Of a stretch of DNA of 64,000 bases, positions 15,927 through 25,281 are shown piece after piece; position 1 is the stretch's first letter, and each line of letters starts with the position of its first letter. The stretch lies in assembly GCF_028618555.1 (NCBI RefSeq), contig NZ_JAQITD010000009.1:1-64000 (forward strand). Direction: 5' to 3'. The stretch is from Bartonella sp. CM31XJBT (GTDB taxonomy: Bacteria > Pseudomonadota > Alphaproteobacteria > Rhizobiales > Rhizobiaceae). Made by a program: the position numbers and the translations under genes. The notes below the pieces were generated by a model. That model ran no database searches. It saw only the letters and a program-made list of their open reading frames with translations, and was not told the DNA's origin.

Positions 15927-16289
15927 ATGAACACACATGACACTAATAAAGATAGTGAAGGATATCTCATACCTGAAAACGAGGTAGAAGACAAAATCGA
16001 TTATGTCCAAATGGTCAATGCCCATGTAATGCATAGGCACTTACACTTGAAACAAGATTTTTCCACTTGGTTTAATGATTGTGTTGAAAAGCTTGATCTA
16101 AAAGAAGGCGTGGATTTGGTTTTTACAAAACAAGAATGGAACAGACAGAAGATTTGTCCAAAATCTGAAATAGAAACAGATAAAACCGATAATCATTACT
16201 TCAAAATTCACGCAGCAAGTAAAATCGCTAAAGCAGAGCGCCATAGAAACTATGGCAGAATATTATACCAAAACTTGTGTTTTCATTAA
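15927..16289 (+). CDS. AntA-domain protein (short antirepressor-like)
   Basis: The 120-residue product has an AntA-type domain (QMVNAHVMHRHLHLKQDFST; FNDCVEKLDLKEGVDLVFTK; EWNRQKI) and stops before any KilAC domain. The C-terminus (AASKIAKAERHRNYGRILYQ) is a diverged form of the segment that reads MAKELAMVERNEKG in the full-length paralogue, so the gene may be a truncated relative. It is followed by a second AntA gene. Its role is probably to interfere with a repressor, or none if it is a relic. Confidence 0.6.
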   Translation: MNTHDTNKDSEGYLIPENEVEDKIDYVQMVNAHVMHRHLHLKQDFSTWFNDCVEKLDLKEGVDLVFTKQEWNRQKICPKSEIETDKTDNHYFKIHAASKIAKAERHRNYGRILYQNLCFH

Positions 16290-16300
16290 TTAAGGGGGTG

Positions 16301-16363
16301 ATGATGAAAAGCCTTATTATAACATCTGAAAAATATGAACTTTTTGAAAGGAGTTCATCATAA
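16301..16363 (+). CDS. Leader ORF coupled to the antirepressor
   Basis: ATG at 16301, preceded by AAGGGGGTG, opens a 20-residue frame (MMKSLIITSEKYELFERSSS) whose TAA stop overlaps the presumed ATA start of the antirepressor (ATAA). The overlap resembles the common ATGA coupling. Ribosomes finishing here could restart on the antirepressor despite its poor start codon. The evidence is the ribosome site and overlap alone. Confidence 0.35.
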   Translation: MMKSLIITSEKYELFERSSS

Positions 16364-17118
16364 ATACTCTCATAGAGATTAAAGAAAAAACCATTGATAA
16401 GGAAACTGTTCAGACAGTAAATGCACGTGATCTGCATGCATTCTTAGAGGCAAAACGTGACTTTTCCAATTGGATTAAGGACCGTATTACCAGATACAAT
16501 TTTATAGAAGGACAAGACTTTGTAAAAACACAAGATTTGCGGTCCCCAAAATTGGGGAGCGCAAAATCTAGAGCTGTTACAGCTATAGACTATCACCTCA
16601 CATTAGACATGGCAAAAGAGCTCGCCATGGTAGAGCGTAATGAAAAAGGTAAACAAGCCCGTCAATATTTTATTGAATGTGAACGGCGTGCAAAGAAACC
16701 TTTAGACCTTGCAAATGCTTTAGAAGATCCTCTCTTTGTTAAGAAACTTCTTTTAGAAAGCGTCACACAATTAGAGACCTTAAAAAGTGAAGTGAGTATC
16801 CTTAAACCAAAAGCAGCTGCTCTTGAAAGTTTGCAACGTCACAACGGACTCTTCGGTCTTACAGAAGCCGCTAAAATACTCGAGATGCAACCAAAACAGT
16901 TCATTCTCTTCTTACAGCAAAAAGGGTGGATTTATAGACGTGCAGCAGGTGGAAATTTGCTTCCTTATCAAGACAAAATCCAAAAGAAACTTATGGATTG
17001 CCCAACCATTACACTTAAAACCGCAAATGGAATAGAAAAAGTCATTCCTTGCGCAAAAATCACAGCAAAAGGAATTGGTGTGCTGTCTCAAGAGCTTAAA
17101 AGACAAAGCATGCATTAA
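16360..17118 (+). CDS. Phage antirepressor, AntA N-terminal and KilAC C-terminal domains
   Basis: The full reading frame gives 252 residues beginning NTLIEIKEKTID and includes an AntA domain (QTVNARDLHAFLEAKRDFSN; WIKDRITRYNFIEGQDF) and a KilAC domain (LKPKAAALESLQRHNGLFGL; KGWIYRRAAGGNLLPYQDK). AAAGGAG lies six bases before ATA at 16360, where the paralogue at 1282-2011 has ATG; no ATG or GTG occurs between the ribosome site and residue 60. Translation must use ATA, an internal TTG at 16537 (removing most of AntA), or coupling from the leader ORF. Antirepressors bind CI-like repressors and favour induction. The downstream part is undamaged. Confidence 0.75.
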   Translation: MNTLIEIKEKTIDKETVQTVNARDLHAFLEAKRDFSNWIKDRITRYNFIEGQDFVKTQDLRSPKLGSAKSRAVTAIDYHLTLDMAKELAMVERNEKGKQARQYFIECERRAKKPLDLANALEDPLFVKKLLLESVTQLETLKSEVSILKPKAAALESLQRHNGLFGLTEAAKILEMQPKQFILFLQQKGWIYRRAAGGNLLPYQDKIQKKLMDCPTITLKTANGIEKVIPCAKITAKGIGVLSQELKRQSMH

Positions 17119-17130
17119 GAGGAGGTTATT

Positions 17131-17537
17131 ATGATAAAAAAGAAATACGAACTGACAGACGCAACAATCGAAGTTAATGGCAGAACTCTCCACCGCATTC
17201 GCGCCTTACGAGACTTTGGAAACGTCGAGAAAGGCGATTTAGGGGGGGTATAGAGCATGAGGGCAATTTAAGTCACGAAGGGGATTGCTGGGTTGGTGAT
17301 AATGCATGGGTTTATGAAGGTGCCCGTGTTTATGATGATGCACAAATTTCTGATAATGTTCAAGTTTTTGGTAATGCAGAAGTTTACGAGGGTATACATT
17401 TTTATGGATATATAGAAGTTTACGGCGATGTACGTGTTTTTGGTAACTGCGATGCTATATACATTGCCAATGATGCAGGTGCTTATGGGTATGTTGATAA
17501 TATTGACCTCACCTCAACTAGAGAACAAACCAGATGA
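17131..17537 (+). pseudogene. Hexapeptide-repeat (beta-helix) phage protein, frameshifted at a G7 tract
   Basis: ATG at 17131 has GAGGAGG upstream and reads MIKKKYELTDATIEVNGRTL, then HRIRALRDFGNVEKGDLGG, before a stop at 17251. Adding one base at the G7 tract (17242-17248) restores a frame of about 95 codons: EHEGNLSHEGDCWVGDNAWV, then repeats such as VYEGARVYDDAQISDNVQVF and GNAEVYEG. The repeats predict a left-handed beta-helix. The function of this common phage family is not known. The break is either decay or slippage at the G run. Confidence 0.7.
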
Positions 17538-17659
17538 AAAAATACCGACTACTAATCTTATAGTGTCTCTATAAGCCGTTTCTAACCACACAAACAACTT
17601 TTTAAAACATGCGTGATTCACGCCACGGGAGAATTGCGCTCAAATAGGAGGAAATCAAG

Positions 17660-18439
17660 ATGAGTGAACTAAGTACCACACAAACGGAATTAGTGGAAAC
17701 AACGAACGATTGTGAAATCAAACCTACAGCTATGGAGCTTCTTTTAGAAAGAGCTTTAGAAAATGATGTCGATATGGATCGTCTCAAGCGTCTTCTTGAA
17801 TTGCGAGAACAAGAGATAAAACGACAAGAGCGCCAAAACTTTGTCCGTGATCTTTCGGCTACGCAAATGGAATACAAAAATATCGAACAAAACGCCATTA
17901 ATACACATACTAAAAGCCTCTGTACCACGCTTGATAAATATATTGATGCTATCAAAGGACCTCTTGCAACACATCACTTTGCCTTGTTTTCTCGTATCAA
18001 AGACCAGAGTTCAAATGACATAACTGTAGAAATGACTTTAAAGCATATATCGGGCAATGAAATATCAACAGAAGGAACATTTCCTTTTGATGCTACAGGG
18101 AGCAAAAATAACATACAAGCGGTTGGTTCTACTCTCACCTACGCACGTAGATATCTCTTAGGCATGCTTCTTAATGTTGCAAGAAAAGAAGACGATACAG
18201 ATGGCAACACGCTTCTTGCAGGTATATCTCCTGAACAAATGAATGAAATCAAAGAATTAATTAAAAAAATACAATCTGAAGAAAGTAAGCTTATCTCTTT
18301 CGTAGGAGCAAAAAATCTAACAGATATGTCTTATAAACACGCACAAATCGCTTTGTTTTCTTTGAAAAAAAAGCAACGTTCACAAATGAATAAAGCACAA
18401 CAATCCTTACCACCACAAGAGCAACAAACGGCGGTGTGA
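17660..18439 (+). CDS. erf: Erf-family single-strand annealing protein
   Basis: The 259-residue protein has a helical N-terminus and the ERF domain at about residues 70-180: FVRDLSATQMEYKNIEQNAI, LDKYIDAIKGPLATHHFALF, and the signature GSTLTYARRYLLGMLLNV. Erf proteins anneal complementary single strands and circularise phage DNA. The ribosome site AGGAGG precedes ATG at 17660. The exonuclease gene starts one base after its stop, forming a two-component recombination pair like lambda Bet and Exo. It is intact. Confidence 0.88.
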   Translation: MSELSTTQTELVETTNDCEIKPTAMELLLERALENDVDMDRLKRLLELREQEIKRQERQNFVRDLSATQMEYKNIEQNAINTHTKSLCTTLDKYIDAIKGPLATHHFALFSRIKDQSSNDITVEMTLKHISGNEISTEGTFPFDATGSKNNIQAVGSTLTYARRYLLGMLLNVARKEDDTDGNTLLAGISPEQMNEIKELIKKIQSEESKLISFVGAKNLTDMSYKHAQIALFSLKKKQRSQMNKAQQSLPPQEQQTAV

Positions 18440-18440
18440 G

Positions 18441-19064
18441 ATGGAACAAAGAACAGCAGAATGGTTTCAAGCGCGCTTAGGAAAAGTCACCGCATCTAAT
18501 GTTTACAACGTACTCAGTAAGACAGCTAAAGGTTTGCCTACAAGCAAATATGAAGATTACAAAACGAAACTCATGACAGAACGCTTAATAGGGGAAATAA
18601 GCCAATCTTATACAACACCTGCTATGCAATGGGGCATTGAACATGAAGAGAATGCCTTGAGAGAATATGAATTCATTTATGACACCAATGTCACAAGATG
18701 TGGGTTTATCCCCCACCCAAAAATGGAAATGGCGGGGGCTAGTCCTGATGGGTTGATTGGAGAGGACGGTTTAATCGAAGTCAAATGTCCACAATCAACC
18801 ACGCATTTGCGTTTTTTTATGTATGACGAAATCAAACCAGAATATCACGCACAAATGCAATTCCAAATGGCATGCACTGGACGAAAGTGGTGTGATTTCA
18901 TGAGCTATAATTCAAACTTTGTAGGCAAATCTACTGGTTTGAGAATGAAAATCAAACGCATCCTCCGCGATGAGAAACACATTGAAGAGATTAATAAAGC
19001 GGTCGAAATCTTTTTAGGGGAAATAGAACAAGAGATGCAAAAGATTTTGACAAAAGCTGCTTAA
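18441..19064 (+). CDS. YqaJ/lambda-exonuclease-family recombinase
   Basis: The 207-residue protein shows the PD-(D/E)XK nuclease core: N-terminal RTAEWFQARLGKVTASNVYN, QWGIEHEENALREYE, GASPDGLIGEDGLIEVKCP (metal ligands D and ExK), and YHAQMQFQMACTGRKWCDF. Enzymes of this family resect one strand of double-stranded DNA to feed the annealing protein encoded immediately upstream. Translation is probably coupled to erf (one-base gap). It is complete, and a strong hairpin follows. Confidence 0.88.
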   Translation: MEQRTAEWFQARLGKVTASNVYNVLSKTAKGLPTSKYEDYKTKLMTERLIGEISQSYTTPAMQWGIEHEENALREYEFIYDTNVTRCGFIPHPKMEMAGASPDGLIGEDGLIEVKCPQSTTHLRFFMYDEIKPEYHAQMQFQMACTGRKWCDFMSYNSNFVGKSTGLRMKIKRILRDEKHIEEINKAVEIFLGEIEQEMQKILTKAA

Positions 19065-19070
19065 ACCTAT

Positions 19071-19098
19071 GGGGGTGCTCTCTCCTCCCAGCACCCCC
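19071..19098 (+). terminator. Hairpin after the recombination operon
   Basis: GGGGGTGCT (19071-19079) pairs perfectly with AGCACCCCC (19090-19098) around a ten-base loop. The U tract after it is weak (GCCCATTTAATT), so it may act as a terminator or as an mRNA-stabilising end. Confidence 0.55.
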
Positions 19099-19136
19099 GC
19101 CCATTTAATTAACATAAAAAAGAGAAAGGTAATGAG

Positions 19137-19340
19137 ATGATATTTGATGATGGAGATAGATATGTAACGACACGTGAGTGTGCACAACTTTTTAGTGTAT
19201 CCACAACAACGATTCGCAATTGGGTGCTCCAAGGGGTGTTTCCGGAGCCATATAAGCTAGGGAGAGCAGTGAGGTGGAGAAAAAAAGAGATCTTAGCCTT
19301 CACTCCAAAGAAAAATAAGGAGCAAATAAGAACAAATTAG
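19137..19340 (+). CDS. Excisionase/AlpA-like helix-turn-helix protein
   Basis: The 67 residues form a MerR-like winged helix: YVTTRECAQLFSVSTTTIRN, WVLQGVFPEPYKLGRAVRWR, KKEILAF. AlpA and Xis proteins of this form bind near attachment sites and promote excision or control integrase. It lies about 100 bp from the tRNA-Thr gene that is the likely attachment site, a usual place for xis. No integrase gene lies next to it in this window. Confidence 0.7.
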   Translation: MIFDDGDRYVTTRECAQLFSVSTTTIRNWVLQGVFPEPYKLGRAVRWRKKEILAFTPKKNKEQIRTN

Positions 19341-19439
19341 GTAAAATTATATAAACTGTAGAAGGTGGTCTAAAAGGTGGTCTGAAAATGTCTATTTAAA
19401 GAAAAAATCTATATATTTCAATATATTAAAGATATAAAA

Positions 19440-19515
<76 letters not shown>

Positions 19516-19718
19516 GTAACCATGTAGGGATTAGCACAAACTCACAAAAAGGAAAACAGAAAATTATCAAATTTTGTGCATATTAAGTGAAAACTATATA
19601 ATAAATAAAAATAACTAACTTATTTCCTCTTTTACCACTTTTTACAGCAAGGTTGGCACTATCCTTATGTTGATATCTTATAGAATCTTTTATAAGAATG
19701 CACTATTTTGCTATCAAA

Positions 19719-21077
19719 TTACGAATCTGAAGACTTTGATTGATGAGAAAGGTATTTTTCAAGCCAGTGAATATTATAATTACCATCAGCAACATCTTGA
19801 TTATTAATAAGATCGCGAAAAAGAGGTAGTGTAGTTTTTATCCCATCGACGACAAATTCATCTAAAGCACGCCGTAAACGCATCATACATTCTAAACGGG
19901 TACGTCCATGAACAATCAGCTTTCCAATCATGCTATCATAGTAAGGAGGGATACGATAACCTGAATAAGCGCCTGAATCAACACGAATCCCTAAACCTCC
20001 AGGTGTATGAAAATGTGTAATGGTTCCAGGTGATGGCGTAAAGTTAATAGGATCTTCTGCATTAATACGGCATTCAATGGCATGACCAGAAAAACAGACT
20101 TCATCTTGTGTCACTGAAAGCTTACAGCCTGATGCAATATGGATTTGTTCATGGACTAAATCTATACCTGTAATTGCTTCAGTTACAGGATGTTCTACTT
20201 GTAAACGTGTATTCATTTCAATAAAATAAAATTCGCCATTTTCATAAAGAAATTCAATAGTACCAGCTCCACGATATCCAAGTTTGGCACAGGCATTTGC
20301 AACAATACTTCCAATTTTTTTCCGTTCTGTTTCATTAAGTGCAGGTGATGTAGCTTCTTCCCATACTTTTTGATGCCGTCGTTGAAGTGAACAATCGCGT
20401 TCTCCTAAATGAATAGCATTTCCCGCACCATCACCTATGACTTGAATTTCAATATGACGGGGTTTTTCTAAATATTTTTCTATGTAAACAGCGTCATCAC
20501 CAAAAGCAGCTTTCGCTTCTGAACGTGTTGTTTTGAGAGCTATAGAAAATTCTTGTTCAGAATGAACAACCTTCATACCACGTCCACCACCACCGGCAGA
20601 AGCTTTGATAATAACTGGATAACCAATTTCACGAGCCGTGCGTAAAGCATCTGATTCTTCAGTGACGGCCCCATCTGAACCGGGAACTACAGGAATACCA
20701 AGTTTTTGGGCGGTTTTCTTTGCTTCGATTTTATCTCCCATGATTCGGATATGAGTAGCTGTTGGACCGATGAATGTAATATCATGGGCTTCTAGAACAT
20801 CCGCAAATTTTGCATTTTCAGAAAGAAAGCCATAACCTGGATGAACAGCATCAGCTCCTGTAATTTCACAAGCAGCAATAATTTGCTGAATACTCAAATA
20901 AGAATCGCGAGCGGGAGGAGGTCCAATACAAACACTTTCGTCAGCAAGACGAACATGCATTGCATCTGCATCAGCGGTAGAGTGAACAGCCACGGTTTTT
21001 ATGCCAAGTTCTTTACATGCACGTAAAACGCGAAGAGCAATTTCTCCCCGATTAGCAATGAGGATTTTTCGAATCAT
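19719..21077 (-). CDS. accC: Acetyl-CoA carboxylase, biotin carboxylase subunit
   Basis: AccC carboxylates biotin on AccB with ATP and bicarbonate, the first half-reaction of fatty acid synthesis. The 452 residues match the family length. Visible are the N-terminal [17 protein letters not shown], the ATP-grasp glycine loop [13 protein letters not shown] (about 159-171), and the active-site [16 protein letters not shown] (about 286-301). Its start lies 14 bp after accB, so the two form the usual accBC operon. It is intact. Confidence 0.97.
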   Translation of the reverse strand: MIRKILIANRGEIALRVLRACKELGIKTVAVHSTADADAMHVRLADESVCIGPPPARDSYLSIQQIIAACEITGADAVHPGYGFLSENAKFADVLEAHDITFIGPTATHIRIMGDKIEAKKTAQKLGIPVVPGSDGAVTEESDALRTAREIGYPVIIKASAGGGGRGMKVVHSEQEFSIALKTTRSEAKAAFGDDAVYIEKYLEKPRHIEIQVIGDGAGNAIHLGERDCSLQRRHQKVWEEATSPALNETERKKIGSIVANACAKLGYRGAGTIEFLYENGEFYFIEMNTRLQVEHPVTEAITGIDLVHEQIHIASGCKLSVTQDEVCFSGHAIECRINAEDPINFTPSPGTITHFHTPGGLGIRVDSGAYSGYRIPPYYDSMIGKLIVHGRTRLECMMRLRRALDEFVVDGIKTTLPLFRDLINNQDVADGNYNIHWLEKYLSHQSKSSDS

Positions 21078-21091
21078 GGTTGCCCCTCGCT

Positions 21092-21589
21092 TTATTCAAC
21101 AATAATAAGTGGTTCACCAAATTCAACAGGTTGACCATCTTTGACAAGAACAGAGGTTACTGTGCCTGAGCGTGGTGATGAAATTTGATTCATTGTTTTC
21201 ATGGCTTCAATAATAAGTAATGTCTCCCCTTCAGAAACATTTTGTCCTACTTCTACAAAAGGTTGCGCGCCTGGTGAAGGTGCAAGATAAGCTGTTCCAA
21301 CCATGGGAGAGGTTATTGTGTTTTTTGATTTATCTTCTTGGATAGATTGTATAGGAGCTTCAGCTGTTGGAACTGGAGAAGATGTTACAGAAAAAGTAGG
21401 AGTAGAAACAGGAGCATAGATTGCTTGCTCAGAAGAAATTAAGGTATTTTGGCGTGAGACACAAATACGAAGCTCCCCTTGTTCAACTTCAATGTTCGTT
21501 AAATTTGTATCATTCAAAATTTCAGCAAGATCACGAATAATTTTCGTATCAATTGCGGTTTTTGCCGAATCCATTTTTTTTGTTGTCAT
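21092..21589 (-). CDS. accB: Acetyl-CoA carboxylase biotin carboxyl carrier protein
   Basis: I place the start at ATG 21589, which has AAGGAG upstream; a further ATG at 21625 would add 12 residues. A helical N-terminus is followed by a P/S/T/A-rich linker and the C-terminal biotinyl domain with EAMKTMNQI, whose lysine is biotinylated. The carrier swings between AccC and the carboxyltransferase. It is the first gene of accBC. Confidence 0.96.
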   Translation of the reverse strand: MTTKKMDSAKTAIDTKIIRDLAEILNDTNLTNIEVEQGELRICVSRQNTLISSEQAIYAPVSTPTFSVTSSPVPTAEAPIQSIQEDKSKNTITSPMVGTAYLAPSPGAQPFVEVGQNVSEGETLLIIEAMKTMNQISSPRSGTVTSVLVKDGQPVEFGEPLIIVE

Positions 21590-21831
21590 TTTATTTCTAA
21601 CTCCTTGATCAATGAAGATCGTCATTATCTCATTTTATGACCGAATATCTCTAGATTAGGGATGACATCTTTTGAGGCTTTAAAGATTTTTATTTCCTTT
21701 AAATTATTATACTTTGCAATTTAAAACTCGTATCTGCTTTACGCAAAATTGCACTTATAAGCCTGTTGTCAAAAAAGAGAAAGCATAAAATTACCTCATT
21801 TACAGTATTCTTTCTAAAACGGATCAGGAAT

Positions 21832-22704
21832 TCACTGTGTATTGTCTATCGCTTGTTTTAGAATATCTTGTTTGGCTGCGCCAATGAATATTTTATTACC
21901 AATGATGTAAGAAGGTGTTCCCGTAATATGAAGTGTAGAGGCAATTTGAATATTTTCTTTAAAAGCGTTTTGCAGAGTGGGATCTTTTATTGCATTACGT
22001 AGTTTTTTTTCATCTGCTCCTAATGAAACAGCTACTTTAATAGCTTTAGCTTCATTTGCACGACCCTGATACATTAAAAGCGTTTTGTGAAACTGAGGAT
22101 ATTTCTCTGGAAATTGTTTTCGAAATGCGTAGGCAACAGTATGGGCTGCCATAGAATCAGAGCTTAAAATTGGTAAATCCTTGATAATAACCTTTAAATC
22201 TGGATATTCTTTTATCAAGTCTTCTATATTTGAATAGGAAATTTTACAATATCCACAGTTGTAATCAAAAAAATTGACAAGCACTCTTTTACCATTTGGG
22301 TTTCCCAAAACAGCGTCATGAGGAGAATGAAAAATTTCTTTTTCTAATAAATGAATGACAGAAGTTTGTTTTTGGTTTTCGTATTCATTCTGTTTTTCCA
22401 GCTTATCTTGAAGAATAAGCTGCATTTCAATCATAATTTCTGGATGAGTAAGAAGGTACTCTCTGACAATTTGTTGAATATGATGAGAATCAGTATGTGG
22501 TATCATTTTTTCTTTAAGCTTAGATAAAAAGCTAGAATCTTCCAAAAGTTGTGTTTTAAGCTTTTCTAAGCTTAAATTATTTGCTGTTTTTGAGTGTGAT
22601 GTTGCGTTTGATAAAGAAGGTAAAAAGATTAAAATACTCGACATAACTGGGACTAAAATTTTTGAAAGAAGTGTTATTTTCGAGTTTTGAGAGTGATAAT
22701 TCAT
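21832..22704 (-). CDS. DsbA-family thiol oxidoreductase, secreted
   Basis: The N-terminus has a basic start and hydrophobic core (ILVPVMSSILIFLPSLSNA) that looks like a signal peptide. After a helical region (about residues 45-130) comes a thioredoxin/DsbA domain with the redox motif CGYC in NFFDYNCGYCKISYS and the cis-proline GTPSYIIG near the C-terminus. It should form or shuffle disulfides in periplasmic proteins. The long linker before the CXXC resembles the Com1/ScsC-like branch rather than classical DsbA. It is monocistronic. Confidence 0.88.
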   Translation of the reverse strand: MNYHSQNSKITLLSKILVPVMSSILIFLPSLSNATSHSKTANNLSLEKLKTQLLEDSSFLSKLKEKMIPHTDSHHIQQIVREYLLTHPEIMIEMQLILQDKLEKQNEYENQKQTSVIHLLEKEIFHSPHDAVLGNPNGKRVLVNFFDYNCGYCKISYSNIEDLIKEYPDLKVIIKDLPILSSDSMAAHTVAYAFRKQFPEKYPQFHKTLLMYQGRANEAKAIKVAVSLGADEKKLRNAIKDPTLQNAFKENIQIASTLHITGTPSYIIGNKIFIGAAKQDILKQAIDNTQ

Positions 22705-23049
22705 CTGTATACCTTCACATTTTCTAGGGTGTCATTGAGTGAACTATAGGAAAAGCGCTCTCTATGTGCAATAAAGCATTTAGCTATAGTGTGTCTTTAA
22801 GAATGAGAAAAAACATCAATTTTTCTCTAAAAAGATTTCATATGATGAACCTTGGTTTGGCAAGGATTATGTTTTGTAAAAGATAAAAAAAATCTCTTTA
22901 ATTTGTCAAATGTTGTTTTGATGTATAAGGATATCAAAAGCTTTTTGTGCGTGTTTATTTTAGGAAAAAGTACGTTGATAATACAATGAAGAACACTTGT
23001 ATTATTTTTTTCCTGTTGCTTTATTGAGTACTGAGAAAAAAATTAAATA
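22705..23049. other. Intergenic region between divergent dsbA-like and glpD genes
   Basis: About 345 AT-rich bases contain no credible reading frame. The promoters of both divergent genes must lie here, but none stands out clearly enough to mark. Confidence 0.5.
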
Positions 23050-24579
23050 ATGAAAAGTGAAATTATGAAAACCACAACACATTATGAGCTGTTTATCATT
23101 GGGGGAGGGATAAACGGGTGTGGATTGGCAAGAGATGCAGCAGGACGCGGTTTTAAAGTGGGATTGGCTGAAATGAACGATCTTGCATCTGGGACCTCAA
23201 GTGCGTCAACAAAGCTTATTCATGGTGGGCTTCGTTATCTTGAACACTATGAGTTCAAACTTGTTCGTGAAGCATTGAAAGAACGCGAGATCATTTTACG
23301 CATGGCTCCACATATTGTGCGTCCTTTGCGTTTTCTCCTTCCTTATCATAAAGAATTGCGCCCTGCTTGGATGTTGCGTTTTGGACTTTTTATTTATGAT
23401 TATTTAGGGAATTGGAATCAGAAATTGTGGCGCAGTAAAACGATTAATTTTTCACAAAAATTTTGCTCTACACTGAAGAAAGAATATCAGAGAGGTTTTG
23501 AATATTCTGATGCAAGAGTAGATGATGCGCGTTTAGTTATTGGCAATGCTCGTGATGCAGAAAAGAGGGGCGCTGATATAAAAGTACGAACAGAAGTTCT
23601 CTCTTTAAAAAAAGAAGACAATAAATGGCGCATCTTTCTTCAAGACAAGTTAAGTAGCAAAGAATATAGTGTCACAGCTTCTTATGTCGCGAATATGACA
23701 GGACCTTGGATTGATCATGTTTTGGCAAGCATATTAGATTGTAAAGAACATCCACCAGTACGGCTTGTTAGAGGTTCTCATATTTTGGTTCCCAAGCTTT
23801 ATACTCATGATCGTGCTTATATTTTTCAAAATGGTGATGGGCGTATTATATTTGCTATTCCGTATCAAGAAGAGTTTACCTTGCTTGGAACAACAGATTG
23901 TAATTATCAAGGAGATCCGGCTGACGTTCATATTACTGATACAGAAATTGATTATATTTGTGCAGCAGCCAGTGAATATTTCATACAACCAGTGTTGCCT
24001 GAAACGATTGTCTGGTCTTACTCTGGAGTTCGTCCACTCTATGATGATGGAGCTTCAAAAGCACAAGAAATTACGCGCGATTATGTTTTAAAAGAAATGG
24101 GAACAGGAACAACACCAAAGATTCTTAATCTTTATGGTGGAAAGATTACAACTTATCGTAAGTTGGCTGAAGATGCGATGAAATTTGTTGAAAAAGAGCT
24201 TGGTAAAAAGGGAGCATCATGGACGGCTAAGGCAGTACTTCCAGGGGGTGATTTTCCCTATAACAAATTAGATACAATCGAAAATAGGATTGCTCTTTTG
24301 ATGCCAGATTTAGATGCTTTTACACATCGCAGGCTTGCACGCTCCTACGGTACGGAAGCATTGGTGATCTTTGCACATGGTAAGGCAAATAAAGGAAAAA
24401 ATTTTGGACATGGGCTTTATGAAGTAGAAGTAAAATGGTTGATGGAAAAAGAATGGGCTAAAGTATGTGAAGATGTGTTATGGCGTCGTTCAAAACTGGG
24501 TCTCCTATTTAATGAACAAGAGGTTGATACTCTTTCTTCCTATATGCAAAGCCAACAAGAGATTGAACAACTTTTATGA
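23050..24579 (+). CDS. glpD: Aerobic glycerol-3-phosphate dehydrogenase
   Basis: GlpD is a peripheral membrane FAD enzyme that oxidises glycerol-3-phosphate to dihydroxyacetone phosphate and passes electrons to quinone. The 509 residues carry the FAD-binding FIIGGGINGCGLARDAAGRG at the start, the family motif ASGTSSASTKLIHGGLRYLE, the C-terminal NLYGGKITTYRKLAEDAM and the helical cap. ATG at 23050 or 23065 are both possible; neither has a strong ribosome site. It stands alone. Confidence 0.95.
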   Translation: MKSEIMKTTTHYELFIIGGGINGCGLARDAAGRGFKVGLAEMNDLASGTSSASTKLIHGGLRYLEHYEFKLVREALKEREIILRMAPHIVRPLRFLLPYHKELRPAWMLRFGLFIYDYLGNWNQKLWRSKTINFSQKFCSTLKKEYQRGFEYSDARVDDARLVIGNARDAEKRGADIKVRTEVLSLKKEDNKWRIFLQDKLSSKEYSVTASYVANMTGPWIDHVLASILDCKEHPPVRLVRGSHILVPKLYTHDRAYIFQNGDGRIIFAIPYQEEFTLLGTTDCNYQGDPADVHITDTEIDYICAAASEYFIQPVLPETIVWSYSGVRPLYDDGASKAQEITRDYVLKEMGTGTTPKILNLYGGKITTYRKLAEDAMKFVEKELGKKGASWTAKAVLPGGDFPYNKLDTIENRIALLMPDLDAFTHRRLARSYGTEALVIFAHGKANKGKNFGHGLYEVEVKWLMEKEWAKVCEDVLWRRSKLGLLFNEQEVDTLSSYMQSQQEIEQLL

Positions 24580-25281
24580 TCATTTCATTTTACAGATTTT
24601 ATCTGCAATATTGTAAAATATTTTTCTTAAAGAGGTACTGATATCAGTCATAGATATTAAAAAGGCAATGGCTGTCTATACCCTGATTTTAGTTTTTTTT
24701 GCAAGAATCATAAAATGGCAAAATTAGATAGAATATTTAGGATGAAATTTGTCTATCTTATAAAGTGAAATTCAAGAATGTTACCAAGAATAACTCATTG
24801 AAAAAAAATGATTTATAATTAGATTCATGTGAAATAAGGATTTTTATTCTTTCTTTAGGAGAAGATAAAGATACTTTCTGTAGCATTTATTTGCACAATA
24901 AGTTAAAAAAAATCTAAAGAAAATTAAATCTATTATAAAAAAATTGTATAATGTGTTAGTTTAGCATTTATTATCTTAAATGCTGTGCTAAATCATGTAA
25001 GGATGGAGGCTTGATGAGCGTAAGAAGAACTTGTAAATGAGTTTTTTATATTATGGTGAAAATCTTCTTTTTTCATGTTTATATACCTGAACACTAATCT
25101 ATGAGAAATGCAAAATTGTGTTTTATCATGATTGATTGTAGTAAACCTTGATATCAATTGAAAATAATGAACTGTTATTATACTCATGATAGTATAAGAG
25201 AATAAAATTTTCCGTAAACTAAAAGTAAGTATTTTTCTATGTATAAAGAGAGAGCTATAGGGACATGAGAGTAATACCCTC
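24580..25281. other. Long AT-rich intergenic region, about 700 bp
   Basis: No gene is convincing. A 19-codon hydrophobic frame at about 24669-24728 (MAVYTLILVFFARIIKWQN) has AAAAAGG before its ATG, and an eight-codon frame near 25014 follows GGATGGAGG; both may be chance. Reading in all frames shows frequent stops otherwise. Confidence 0.4.

Noticed and set aside
17602-17977. Minus-strand frames opposite erf
   Set aside because: They mirror the erf coding sequence, whose domain motifs and ribosome site are clear.
1-19400. Gene transfer agent locus instead of a prophage
   Set aside because: The region has a lambda-type repressor/Cro switch, Erf/exonuclease pair and excisionase next to a tRNA, which mark an integrated phage; no gene-transfer-agent cluster order is seen.
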